A stretch of DNA of 64,000 nt, from positions 1 through 64,000 of the forward strand of contig JAVKDJ010000038.1 in NCBI GenBank assembly GCA_040222275.1, in the 5' to 3' direction. Position numbers and translations under genes: made by a program. Below, piece by piece: positions 6,995-13,906 of this stretch; position 1 is the first letter of the stretch, and each line of letters starts with the position of its first letter. This DNA is from CAXBNB01 sp040222275 (GTDB lineage Bacteria; Bacteroidota; Bacteroidia; Cytophagales; Cyclobacteriaceae). A model generated the notes under the pieces. That model worked only from the letters and a program-made list of their open reading frames with translations. It did not search any database and was not told the DNA's origin.

Positions 6995-7050
6995 TTGAAA
7001 ATGTAAACTATGTGCATTTCGACCAGCTGGAAATATCGCATACCTAAAGC
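6995..7050 (+). pseudogene. RHS core fragment 2 (short)
   Basis: This encodes a diverged NVNYVHFDQLEISHT and is cut by TAA after about 15 codons. It matches fragment 1 and fragment 3 at nucleotide level up to about 7050, where unrelated sequence (the toxin pseudogene on the other strand) begins. Confidence 0.65.
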
Positions 7051-7067
7051 CCGTAGTTGGAGATTTT

Positions 7068-7383
7068 TCAATCCAGCCCGTCGATAAGTTGTTGCAGTTC
7101 TTTGTCTGAGATATTTTCTTTTTCAGACTTGCTGTAGATGGTGAGCAGGTAAACGAAACTGTCCACAACCTTGACACAAGTAATGACCCTTGCACCACCG
7201 GATTTACCTTTTGATGGCTAGCCGTATTTTGTAGCATTCATGGCCCAGAGGCGTGCCTTGTGTGGGATCTTCTTCCAAGGAGGTGATCAGCTCCAGAATC
7301 TCGATCTTGAGCGACTTGTACTTTTTGAGTAAGGGTTTAGAATCCCTTTTAAAATCAGAGGTGATTAATACTTCAAAACTCAT
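7068..7383 (-). pseudogene. RelE/ParE-family toxin, frameshifted
   Basis: From ATG at 7383 the frame reads MSFEVLITSDFKRDSKPLLK and ends at TAA 7204-7206 after LAIKR. In a shifted frame the sequence continues KGKSGGARVITCVKVVDSF and reaches TGA at 7068. KSGGARVI is the conserved core of the Bacteroidota RelE/ParE-type toxins, so a small indel near 7206-7213 has broken the gene. A shortened toxin of 59 residues lacking the C-terminal catalytic strand should be inactive. Its start overlaps the antitoxin end by 11 bases. Confidence 0.7.
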
Positions 7384-7591
7384 TGAGGAAGTCCCTGGCA
7401 GATTGGAGTTTGATTTTACCTTCCTTGTGAAGCTGTACTTCTTTCATTCCCTGCTTGATGCTGTTGAGAATCTCCTGCTTTGTAGGTTCTTCATAATCTT
7501 CCTGACTTTGAATGCGGATAAAGTCCAGACTTTTGACAAAGTTGAGAAAGGCAGCAGCTTTGCTGTCTTTGATATCTAAAGTTACTTTCAT
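7373..7591 (-). CDS. Type II antitoxin
   Basis: The 72-residue product begins MKVTLDIKDSKAAAFLNFVK and has a helical C-terminus with EPTKQEILNSIKQGMKEVQ and KLQSARDFLNEF. This is the form of small antitoxins paired with RelE/ParE-type toxins in this phylum. The N-terminal beta strand would form a ribbon DNA-binding or dimer domain. It overlaps the regulator gene upstream by four bases (ATGA) and the broken toxin downstream by 11 bases, so the three genes form one operon. Confidence 0.7.
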   Translation of the reverse strand: MKVTLDIKDSKAAAFLNFVKSLDFIRIQSQEDYEEPTKQEILNSIKQGMKEVQLHKEGKIKLQSARDFLNEF

Positions 7592-7956
7592 AGGGCAGCT
7601 AAATTTTTCGTAAAGAAACCTTGGAACATGGATTTTGTTACCTTGCTGTCAATCATACGAATGATAGCCTGGCGACCAGCATCCTCCATTAGTTCTATGA
7701 GTTTCTTTTTTTTCGATACATACTTTTTTTCGATACTCACCTCTTGTGGGATATCCTTACCGTAGTTGATGGCTTGATCCATAGCCATATCAAACAGCGT
7801 GTAGATGTGGCCTAATACTTCAATAGATGACTTAAGGTCACCGTTAGCCATCCCATTATGGTTCATCGGAAGTAGGTCTGTCGAAGCACCTACTTCTTTT
7901 TGCGTGAGTCCTTTTTTGACCCCAATATCATGGATGTTTAAACTTACCTGTGGCAT
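7588..7956 (-). CDS. XRE-family helix-turn-helix regulator, possibly decaying
   Basis: The 122-residue product contains a GLTQKEVGASTDLL helix-turn-helix near residues 16-30 and a C-terminal tail (INYGKDIPQEVSIEKK, then IRMIDSKVTKSMFQGFF) common in XRE regulators of Bacteroidota. Two places look degraded. The first helix before GLTQ is shorter than usual, and the recognition region reads NHNGMANG where YNRIENG-like is expected. It is the first gene of the toxin-antitoxin operon and overlaps the antitoxin by four bases. Confidence 0.6.
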   Translation of the reverse strand: MPQVSLNIHDIGVKKGLTQKEVGASTDLLPMNHNGMANGDLKSSIEVLGHIYTLFDMAMDQAINYGKDIPQEVSIEKKYVSKKKKLIELMEDAGRQAIIRMIDSKVTKSMFQGFFTKNLAAL

Positions 7957-7978
7957 AAGTTGAAAATATGAACCACCA

Positions 7979-8009
7979 CAAAGATAGTCGTAAAGTGAAT
8001 TTTAATCAA
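7979..8009 (-). promoter_or_regulatory. Candidate promoter of the toxin-antitoxin operon
   Basis: On the minus strand a TTG (8009-8007) is followed after 20 bases by TATCTTTG (7986-7979), matching the Bacteroidota -33/-7 pattern. Transcription would begin near 7974, about 18 bases before the regulator start at 7956. The -7 octamer is identical to the one at 2924-2931. Confidence 0.5.
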
Positions 8010-8082
8010 TTAAAAACATGAAGGGAACAAATTGGGGTAGTCAATAAGACTAAAACTTGTTTTCACCTGAAACAATCCGCCA

Positions 8083-8103
8083 GCACTCGTTTGTAACGAG
8101 TGC
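8083..8103. repeat. REP-like hairpin, type A, copy 4
   Basis: Here the palindrome is perfect: arms GCACTCGTT and AACGAGTGC with a TGT loop. It is followed by the same TTGAAAATGTAAACTA joint to RHS sequence. It marks the right edge of the accessory island. Confidence 0.85.
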
Positions 8104-8200
8104 TTGAAAATGTAAACTACGTGCATTTCGACCAGCCGGAAATAACGCATACCGAAAGCCCCATCACCCAGGCCGATGACTACTATCCCTTTGGGATTTT
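8104..8200 (+). pseudogene. RHS core fragment 3, abutting the histidine kinase 3' end
   Basis: This encodes NVNYVHFDQPEITHTESP and QADDYYPFGI, then leaves RHS similarity after CCTTTGGGAT near 8200. The last 18 bases overlap the 3' end of the kinase gene on the opposite strand, so the RHS DYYPFG codons read backwards supply the kinase stop codon. Confidence 0.7.
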
Positions 8201-11200
8201 AATATGGAATGTAGTGCCTTTGCCTTCTTCAGAGGTAAGCTGGATGGTGCCGGAGAGCTTTTCTACCGATTCCTTTACGATATAGAGTCCCAGGCCTGAG
8301 CCCTTGCTCTGGTCATTGGCCCTGTAAAACATGTTGAATACTTTGGGTTTTTCTGCGGCAGGTATCCCAATCCCATTATCCATTATTTTGATGCCAATAC
8401 TTGCATTGGTCTGTTCTACCTGTACGTTCACAAAAGGGTCGGGGCGTTCCGGGGAAGAATATATGATGGCATTGGCGATCAGGTTGCTGAGCACCATTTT
8501 TACCCTCAGCTTATCGCTAAATACCAGACTGTTGCCTTTGATGTCAATTTCTGCTTTTACACTTTCGGCCCGATCGAGGTATTTCAGGTTGTCGAAAATT
8601 TCCGATATCAGCTGTCCGATATCAAACTCCTCTGGCCGTACCTCCTGGTTTTTGTTTCTCGAAAAATCAATGATATCGCTGATGAACTGGTCCATTTTGT
8701 TCATGCACCCTTCCATCAGGCTGATGTACTCGTCTTTGCGCTCCGGGGAAGTTTCCATCCTGGCAATGCTGGCCAGGCTGATGGTGGATGACAATGGTGC
8801 CCTCAAATCATGCGAGGCACTGTAAACAAACCGGTCAAGTTCTGAATTGATTTTGCCCAGGGCCTGGTTTCGGCCAGTGATGTCCCGCACACGCCATTTA
8901 TAAATCAGCAAGAGTATCACGGCCAACGCCACTACACATGCCAAATAAAACCAAACGGTTTCGTAGAAGTAGGGCAAAACCTGAAATGCCAGACTGGCTT
9001 CTTTCTCATTCCATACGCCATCGTTGTTGCTGCCCTTTACCTTAAAAGTATAGTGCCCATTGGGCAGGTTGGTATATTCAACAGACCTGTAGTCAACCAG
9101 GCCTATCCAGTCTTTGTCTATTCCCTCCAGTTTGTACAAAAACTTCACCTTGGCCGGGGAAAGCAAGCTGAGCGATGTGAAATGGAAAGTGTACCTGAAT
9201 GCCCCTGGCTCCATTTTGGGTTTCTCCTTCAGAATATCCTCCGGCTGGTCATCAATCTTCAGGTCTGTGATATATACATCAGGCACAAGGTCATTGGTTA
9301 GGTTGATCGAAGGGTCAATTACCGCCACACCTTCAAATGTGGGCACGTAAATCTTTCCACTTTCTTCGTCGAGGTAGGATCGGGTAGCGCCGGTACATTC
9401 GTTGTTGAGCATGCCCTCATTGTCATCATAGAGCTCATATTCTACAAAAGCAGTGTTGGTTTCCAGGTGCCTTTCAAGATCATTTTTATCTATTCTTAAA
9501 ATCCCAAAGTTTGAGGTCAGCCAATAGCTGCCCCTTTTGTCATCTATTAGGTCAAAGAACGTTTTAGGGTCTTCTTCAGGCCCTATGGGCACATACCTGA
9601 AGCTGCCATCTTTAAAATAGTGCAGTCCGATGTTGGTGCACAGCAGGTATCCATTGTCCTGGTCCACATCGGTATTGAATATCAATATGCCCGAATCGTC
9701 ATCGGTAAAATGATGGGTACGTACCTGGCCTTTTTTATCGATAACCGTCAGCCCGCCTGCATTGGTGCCAACGAGTATGTTGCCTTTTAAATCTTCTTCC
9801 ACAGAAAGGATATAATTGGCGTCAAGTCCGTTGGACTTGTCATAAATATCACTTTTTCCTTTTTCCCTGAAATGGACCAATCCCCCCGTTCTTGTGCCTA
9901 CCCAAATCCTTTGCTGGGAATCCTGGAAAATCCTGCGCACTTCATTGGCAGGCAGGCCATTGTTATAGCTGTAGAGCTTTTTGGAGCTACCCGATTCTTT
10001 TAAGATGCCATTGTAATTGACCACCCATGAGTTTCCATCCGTATCGAATAAAAAATCCCTGATGCCCGCATCCTGAAATTCCTGATCACAAACCAGTTCG
10101 CTGAATGCCCCGTTTTGCAGGAGGTTGATTTCTCCATTGTCTGTACCGATGAAGAAAGTATCATTTTTTTTGGCTACTATATTGATTTTGTCTGAGGTCA
10201 AGCCGTCATGGGTGGAGATGGTATATATCCTTCCAACTTTGAACCTCACCAGCCCCGCTTTTTTCGTACTTACCCAGAGGCTGCCTTCTTTGTCAAAAGT
10301 GAGGCCGGATACCTGCCGGCCGGGAAGGCCCATTTCTTCTGTAAACAATTCGTAGATTTGATTTGATTGGTTCCATCGGGCCAATCCACTTTCCGCAGCT
10401 ACCCATATTGTGCCATAGTCATCTATCTTCACCTGGTTCACATCCAGTCCCTTGAAAACATCCACCTGATCAATTTTTCCGTTCCTCCATACATTCACGC
10501 CATCTATGGTAGATAAGTACACATGGTTGTTGGCGTCTATCTCAATATGGTTGATGACATTACTGAGGAGCCCGGATTGGTAGTTGAAATGTGATATTCC
10601 ATCAGCAGCCATTCGGTACAGCCCTTGGCCATCGGTAGCGATCCATATATTGCCCCCTGCATCGCTATTGATGTGGTTGATGGTGACTTCCGGAATGCCC
10701 TCCACTTTTGCTACCCTGCCGCCGGCGTTTTGCCTGTATAGGCCGCTGTTTTTGGTGCCTATCCATACTTCTCCGTTTGGGGAATGATAGAAAGTAATGG
10801 TGGCCTTAGGTATGTAGTCGTTGTGTTGGTATGGAAAAAGTTTGTCGTTGGCCATGCCCACCAGCCCGCTGCGTTCGGTAGTAAACCAAAGGGAGTCCCC
10901 ATTGGATTCGAATACCCGGTAAAATGAATTTGAATTTAAAAAAGGCGTATTGTTCGATGTAAAGGAAACGAAAGTTACCCCATCAAACCGTTGCAACCCA
11001 TTGTGTGAAGTAACCCATATAAACCCCTTGTTGGATTGGTACACGGAAGTTAGGTTGCTGGATATAAGGCCGTCCTCATTGGTCCATTGGTCCATCACCA
11101 TATGGTTGAGCGGATACCTTGGGTCAAAGCCCTTCTTTGTTATACTACCCTTCAGATGACCTGATAGCACAAAAAATAGGACAAGAAAATAAGTAAATTT

Positions 11201-11218
11201 AAAGTTTTTTAATGCCAA
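8183..11218 (-). CDS. Propeller/Y_Y_Y hybrid sensor histidine kinase
   Basis: The 1011-residue protein has a signal peptide (residues 1-25) and about a dozen two-component propeller repeats (WVTSHNGLQRFDG, IWIATDGQGLYR, IWVGTRTGGLVHF and others, about residues 50-650). A Y_Y_Y-type Ig domain (about 665-745) and a transmembrane helix (about 750-772) follow. The cytoplasmic kinase has the H-box SHDLRAP with its phospho-accepting His near residue 800, an N-box NLIANAIIYSS, and G-boxes DNGIGIP and GSGLGLYI near 975. It lacks the receiver and AraC output domains of HTCS proteins, so a separate regulator is needed; the receiver gene 42 bases upstream is a candidate. Such sensors often respond to oligosaccharides. 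The extreme C-terminus is encoded by invading RHS sequence. Confidence 0.9.
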   Translation of the reverse strand: MALKNFKFTYFLVLFFVLSGHLKGSITKKGFDPRYPLNHMVMDQWTNEDGLISSNLTSVYQSNKGFIWVTSHNGLQRFDGVTFVSFTSNNTPFLNSNSFYRVFESNGDSLWFTTERSGLVGMANDKLFPYQHNDYIPKATITFYHSPNGEVWIGTKNSGLYRQNAGGRVAKVEGIPEVTINHINSDAGGNIWIATDGQGLYRMAADGISHFNYQSGLLSNVINHIEIDANNHVYLSTIDGVNVWRNGKIDQVDVFKGLDVNQVKIDDYGTIWVAAESGLARWNQSNQIYELFTEEMGLPGRQVSGLTFDKEGSLWVSTKKAGLVRFKVGRIYTISTHDGLTSDKINIVAKKNDTFFIGTDNGEINLLQNGAFSELVCDQEFQDAGIRDFLFDTDGNSWVVNYNGILKESGSSKKLYSYNNGLPANEVRRIFQDSQQRIWVGTRTGGLVHFREKGKSDIYDKSNGLDANYILSVEEDLKGNILVGTNAGGLTVIDKKGQVRTHHFTDDDSGILIFNTDVDQDNGYLLCTNIGLHYFKDGSFRYVPIGPEEDPKTFFDLIDDKRGSYWLTSNFGILRIDKNDLERHLETNTAFVEYELYDDNEGMLNNECTGATRSYLDEESGKIYVPTFEGVAVIDPSINLTNDLVPDVYITDLKIDDQPEDILKEKPKMEPGAFRYTFHFTSLSLLSPAKVKFLYKLEGIDKDWIGLVDYRSVEYTNLPNGHYTFKVKGSNNDGVWNEKEASLAFQVLPYFYETVWFYLACVVALAVILLLIYKWRVRDITGRNQALGKINSELDRFVYSASHDLRAPLSSTISLASIARMETSPERKDEYISLMEGCMNKMDQFISDIIDFSRNKNQEVRPEEFDIGQLISEIFDNLKYLDRAESVKAEIDIKGNSLVFSDKLRVKMVLSNLIANAIIYSSPERPDPFVNVQVEQTNASIGIKIMDNGIGIPAAEKPKVFNMFYRANDQSKGSGLGLYIVKESVEKLSGTIQLTSEEGKGTTFHIKIPKG

Positions 11219-11260
11219 TTCTCAATAGCTATAAAAGTAAATACCAATACTAATATAAGC

Positions 11261-11668
11261 TTAAAAATGAGAGGATTCTATTTTATCCAAAATATTAAAC
11301 GAAAGGGGCTTGGTGAATAGGCCGGTTACTTCAGAGTAGCGGGTGGCGATTTCTTCGTCCTGATAAAACTGTGATGAGGTGAGCATAAAGAGTTGCATTT
11401 TTTGTTGGAGGTTAATGTCCAGTTTTCTGCATTCTTCTATGAAATCCCATCCACTCATGATGGGCATGTTGATGTCTAAAAGAATGACATCCGGAAGTGT
11501 TGCTTGGTTTTCGGTGATAGAGTTTTGTAAAAAAAGAATGGCCTCTGACCCTCGAGTAAGTGAAACCACTTCGATAGTCTGATCGAATTCCCTGATGATG
11601 TGTGTGCAGATGAGGTTGTTGACCTCATCGTCATCTACTATCAATATTTTTTTCGTTTTTGATGGCAT
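11261..11668 (-). CDS. Stand-alone response regulator receiver
   Basis: The 135-residue product is a CheY-like receiver only: acidic pocket VDDDE at 11-15, phospho-acceptor Asp65 in VILLDINMPIMSG, Thr/Ser in FMLTSSQ, and the conserved Lys in GLFTKPLS. There is no DNA-binding or output domain, so it presumably acts by protein contact or as a phosphate relay. It is upstream of the kinase on the same strand with a 42-base gap and is probably in the same operon. Confidence 0.9.
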   Translation of the reverse strand: MPSKTKKILIVDDDEVNNLICTHIIREFDQTIEVVSLTRGSEAILFLQNSITENQATLPDVILLDINMPIMSGWDFIEECRKLDINLQQKMQLFMLTSSQFYQDEEIATRYSEVTGLFTKPLSFNILDKIESSHF

Positions 11669-11839
11669 TTGGGGTTAAAACTAAACCCTTCTTGTTGAGC
11701 TGAAAAGTTTTGTCCTCATGGTGCGGATATTTAGGCCATCAACTGATGGTTTTGCGGCTTGAAACAAAAACCAAAGACAAATAACCAACCTTCATTATTT
11801 GTCTTCGTCTTAGTGTATGCAATCAAAAATTATTTAAAA

Positions 11840-12355
11840 ATGAGAACAGTAAGAAACACCTTCTATTTGGCCTTGTCTTTTATAATGGCCAGCCATTTTG
11901 TAAACGCCCAGGAAAAAAGGGCAAGCCCCCCGGCGAATGTAAAAGCTACAATCAACGGCACAGATATTATCATTAATTACAGCAGCCCATCTGTAAAAGG
12001 AAGAACGATATGGGGAGACCTTGTACCCTACGACAAAGTTTGGCGTACAGGGGCCAATGAGGCCACCACCATTGAGTTTTCAAAGGATGTAAAAGTAGAA
12101 GGTAAGAGCGTGAAAGCCGGCAAATATGCTTTGTTTACCGTGCCTGGCAAAGACAAGTGGAAAGTGATTTTAAATGCAGTGCCCGACCAATGGGGAGCTT
12201 ACAATTACGATGCGTCTAAGGATATTTTTTCTTTTGAAACAAAACCTAAATCTGATAAGATGAGCGAATCGCTCAAATTTGGAGTAAGCGATAAAGGCAC
12301 AGTAACTATGAATTGGGAAAAGCTGAAGGTCAGCTTTGATGTCAAGCAGGGTTAG
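11840..12355 (+). CDS. DUF2911 secreted protein
   Basis: The 171-residue protein has a signal peptide (MRTVRNTFYLALSFIMASH, cleavage after NAQ). The body shows the DUF2911 hallmarks: SPSVKGRTIWGDLVPYDKVW, RTGANEATTIEF, then VKAGKYALFTVPG. The family is common in Bacteroidota, periplasmic or exported, with no proven function. I start at the ATG of MRTVRN because an upstream in-frame frame lacks signal features. A strong hairpin plus T-run follows the stop. Confidence 0.85.
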   Translation: MRTVRNTFYLALSFIMASHFVNAQEKRASPPANVKATINGTDIIINYSSPSVKGRTIWGDLVPYDKVWRTGANEATTIEFSKDVKVEGKSVKAGKYALFTVPGKDKWKVILNAVPDQWGAYNYDASKDIFSFETKPKSDKMSESLKFGVSDKGTVTMNWEKLKVSFDVKQG

Positions 12356-12367
12356 CCTGAATAAGGG

Positions 12368-12435
12368 GTTGTATCAAGGTGTTTAAACAGTCATCTGATA
12401 TATTGCGACAAGACTTTGATACAACTTCTTTTTTT
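12368..12435 (+). terminator. Terminator after the DUF2911 gene
   Basis: GTTGTATCAA (12368-12377) pairs perfectly with TTGATACAAC (12416-12425) across a 38-base loop, and TTCTTTTTTT follows directly. Confidence 0.65.
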
Positions 12436-12480
12436 AAGGAATTAAAAAAACCTGAATATTATTTTGAGTAAAGCGAAAAA

Positions 12481-12502
12481 TTTATCGTAATATTACGATA
12501 AA
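12481..12502. promoter_or_regulatory. ArsR-like operator 1
   Basis: This perfect 22-base palindrome has arms TTTATCGTAAT and ATTACGATAAA. Its core ATCGTAA-TTACGAT recurs at 12546-12561, 62 bases away centre to centre (about six helical turns). The form and the DUF6428 gene downstream suggest binding by an ArsR-type metalloid repressor. No such regulator is encoded in this window. Confidence 0.6.
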
Positions 12503-12508
12503 AAAAAG

Positions 12509-12535
12509 GTGCCCGAAGTACGGGCATTTATTTTT
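12509..12535 (+). terminator. Hairpin and T-run between the two operators
   Basis: TGCCCG-AAGTA-CGGGCA (12509-12525) is followed by TTTATTTTTG. It could stop read-through from upstream before the DUF6428 promoter. Its T-run also contains a TAnnTTTG box (12528-12535). Confidence 0.5.
12528..12535 (+). promoter_or_regulatory. Candidate -7 box of the DUF6428 gene
   Basis: TATTTTTG fits TAnnTTTG. A start near 12540 would place operator 2 (12546-12561) directly downstream of the start, a classic position for repression. No good -33 TTTG is found about 20 bases upstream, as expected for a promoter needing little or having weak -33 contact; confidence is limited. Confidence 0.4.
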
Positions 12536-12545
12536 GTCTAAATCA

Positions 12546-12561
12546 ATCGTAAAATTACGAT
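12546..12561. promoter_or_regulatory. ArsR-like operator 2
   Basis: ATCGTAA-AA-TTACGAT has 7-base arms identical to those of operator 1. It ends 14 bases before the ATG of the DUF6428 gene. Confidence 0.6.
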
Positions 12562-12575
12562 AAAATTTCAAGAAA

Positions 12576-13019
12576 ATGCTTACACAAGAATTTACCCGAT
12601 TGTTGGAAAACAACCCAGATCACCAACTCCAGTTCGAAGTTGAGGAAGGACGACTTGTCAAACCCACCTATCACATCACAGAAATCAAAAATGTTTCAAT
12701 AGATTCTGTTGATTGCGGGGGCAATCCCGATGCATACAACCACACAGTAGTGCAGCTATGGGTAAACCCTCAGGAGGAGTTGAGGAAACCATGGACGGCC
12801 AAAAAGGCACTATCCATATTCCAAAAGGTAGATGCCATTACCCCTATGGATGGTCATGCCGAAATATTTATTGAGTATGGCGACCACACCATGCGCACCT
12901 CCAATTTCAGTATCGAAAATGTGACCACCACCAATGGCAAGATAGAAGTACAACTCTACACCAAACCACCGGTATGCAAACCCAGCCTGAGAAATGAAGG
13001 GGTGGCAAGTTGTTGCTAG
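12576..13019 (+). CDS. DUF6428 family protein, probably metalloid-linked
   Basis: The 147-residue product matches the DUF6428 pattern: F-VEEGRLVKPTYHITEI, VDCGGNPDAYNHTVVQLWV, and a cysteine-bearing tail (PPVCKPS and terminal ASCC). In Bacteroidota this family usually sits in arsenic operons with arsR and arsC; that is family knowledge, not seen here. The two ArsR-like operators upstream support the link. No signal peptide is present, so the protein is cytoplasmic. The gene appears to be transcribed alone, with an unlinked regulator. Confidence 0.7.
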   Translation: MLTQEFTRLLENNPDHQLQFEVEEGRLVKPTYHITEIKNVSIDSVDCGGNPDAYNHTVVQLWVNPQEELRKPWTAKKALSIFQKVDAITPMDGHAEIFIEYGDHTMRTSNFSIENVTTTNGKIEVQLYTKPPVCKPSLRNEGVASCC

Positions 13020-13090
13020 GTGGTACGTAGTTTTGTCCCTGGCAGTAAAAGCCTTGAGTGGTTCCAACCTGAACCCAATTAATACATTCA

Positions 13091-13244
13091 CGTCATTCCT
13101 GCCTGTTTCGGCAGACAGGCTCGAAAATATTGATCTAACTTTCAAAAAGATCAATATTTATCGGGAATCTCACCCTCCACCAAAGAGATTCCTGATATTT
13201 TTCTTTCCCTTTTAAAATTTGGAAAGAAAAATTCTGGAATGACG
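13091..13244. repeat. Structured repeat element 1 (three covarying hairpins inside short inverted repeats)
   Basis: Terminal arms CGTCATTCC (13091-13099) and GGAATGACG (13236-13244) enclose consecutive hairpins. These are GCCTGT/ACAGGC (13101-13120), a perfect 12-bp stem (13125-13136 with 13148-13159), a 13-bp stem with one wobble (13159-13171 with 13185-13197) and a perfect 12-bp stem (13197-13208 with 13221-13232). The element at 26204-26325 has the same layout with different arm sequences. No coding potential is seen. Confidence 0.7.
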
Positions 13245-13378
13245 TCATTCCTTACGTTAAAGGTACTTTTTTAATCGAAGTTCAGGTTTCCAGGTAAAAT
13301 TTTACATAGAATCACTAAATTTCAAATGTGCAGGCTCAAAACCCGCACATTTGATTTTTTATCAAAATCCATGGATCG

Positions 13379-13864
13379 ATGAGAATAGTTCATTTTACAA
13401 AAGATCACTGGCCTGATGTGGAAGAAATTTACCTACAGGGGATAGCTACCGGGCAGGCGACATTTGAAACGGAGAGCCCGGGGTGGAAAAAATGGCATGC
13501 AGGCCACCTGGATATTTGCAGGCTGGCAGCCATTGTGGACGAAAAAATTGTCGGTTGGGCTGCCCTTTTGTCTGTTTCCAACAGGTCAGTTTATCGAGGG
13601 GTTGCTGAGGAAAGCATCTATGTATCAGCCTACCACCAGGGGGCTGGGGTCGGTTCTTTTTTACTAAAGCATCTCGTGGATGAATCGGAAAAACAGGGTA
13701 TATATTCGCTGCAGGCCGTTATGTTCCCGGAGAATATCGCCAGCGTCCAATTGCACGAAAGAAATGGTTTCAGAAAGATTGGGTACAAGCGTCAAATAGC
13801 GAAACTTGATGGCCAGTGGAGGGACACTGTGCTTTATGAGCGGAGGAGTGCTACCATCATGTAG
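13379..13864 (+). CDS. GNAT N-acetyltransferase, phosphinothricin/methionine-sulfoximine acetyltransferase type
   Basis: The 161-residue cytoplasmic enzyme would transfer an acetyl group from acetyl-CoA to a small amine. Family marks are YLQGIATGQATFET at the N-terminus (the Pat/YncA signature), a core strand VGWAALLSVSNRSVYRGVAEESIYV, the acetyl-CoA loop HQGAGVGSFLL (Q-x-x-G-x-G), and the late motif NIASVQLHERNGFRKIGY. Family members inactivate phosphinothricin or methionine sulfoximine; the native substrate is unknown. It is a single gene, convergent with rarA. Confidence 0.8.
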   Translation: MRIVHFTKDHWPDVEEIYLQGIATGQATFETESPGWKKWHAGHLDICRLAAIVDEKIVGWAALLSVSNRSVYRGVAEESIYVSAYHQGAGVGSFLLKHLVDESEKQGIYSLQAVMFPENIASVQLHERNGFRKIGYKRQIAKLDGQWRDTVLYERRSATIM

Positions 13865-13906
13865 GCGGGTATTCCAAGAGCGCACAGCTAGGATTGTCCC
13901 ACTACC

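Noticed and set aside
12810..13154. 114-codon frame on the minus strand over the DUF6428 gene
   Set aside because: It runs through structured repeat element 1 and opposes a clear coding gene.
13236..13251. GGAATGAC/GTCATTCC 16-base palindrome as a separate operator
   Set aside because: It is formed by the right arm of structured element 1 plus eight following bases, and no gene start is close.
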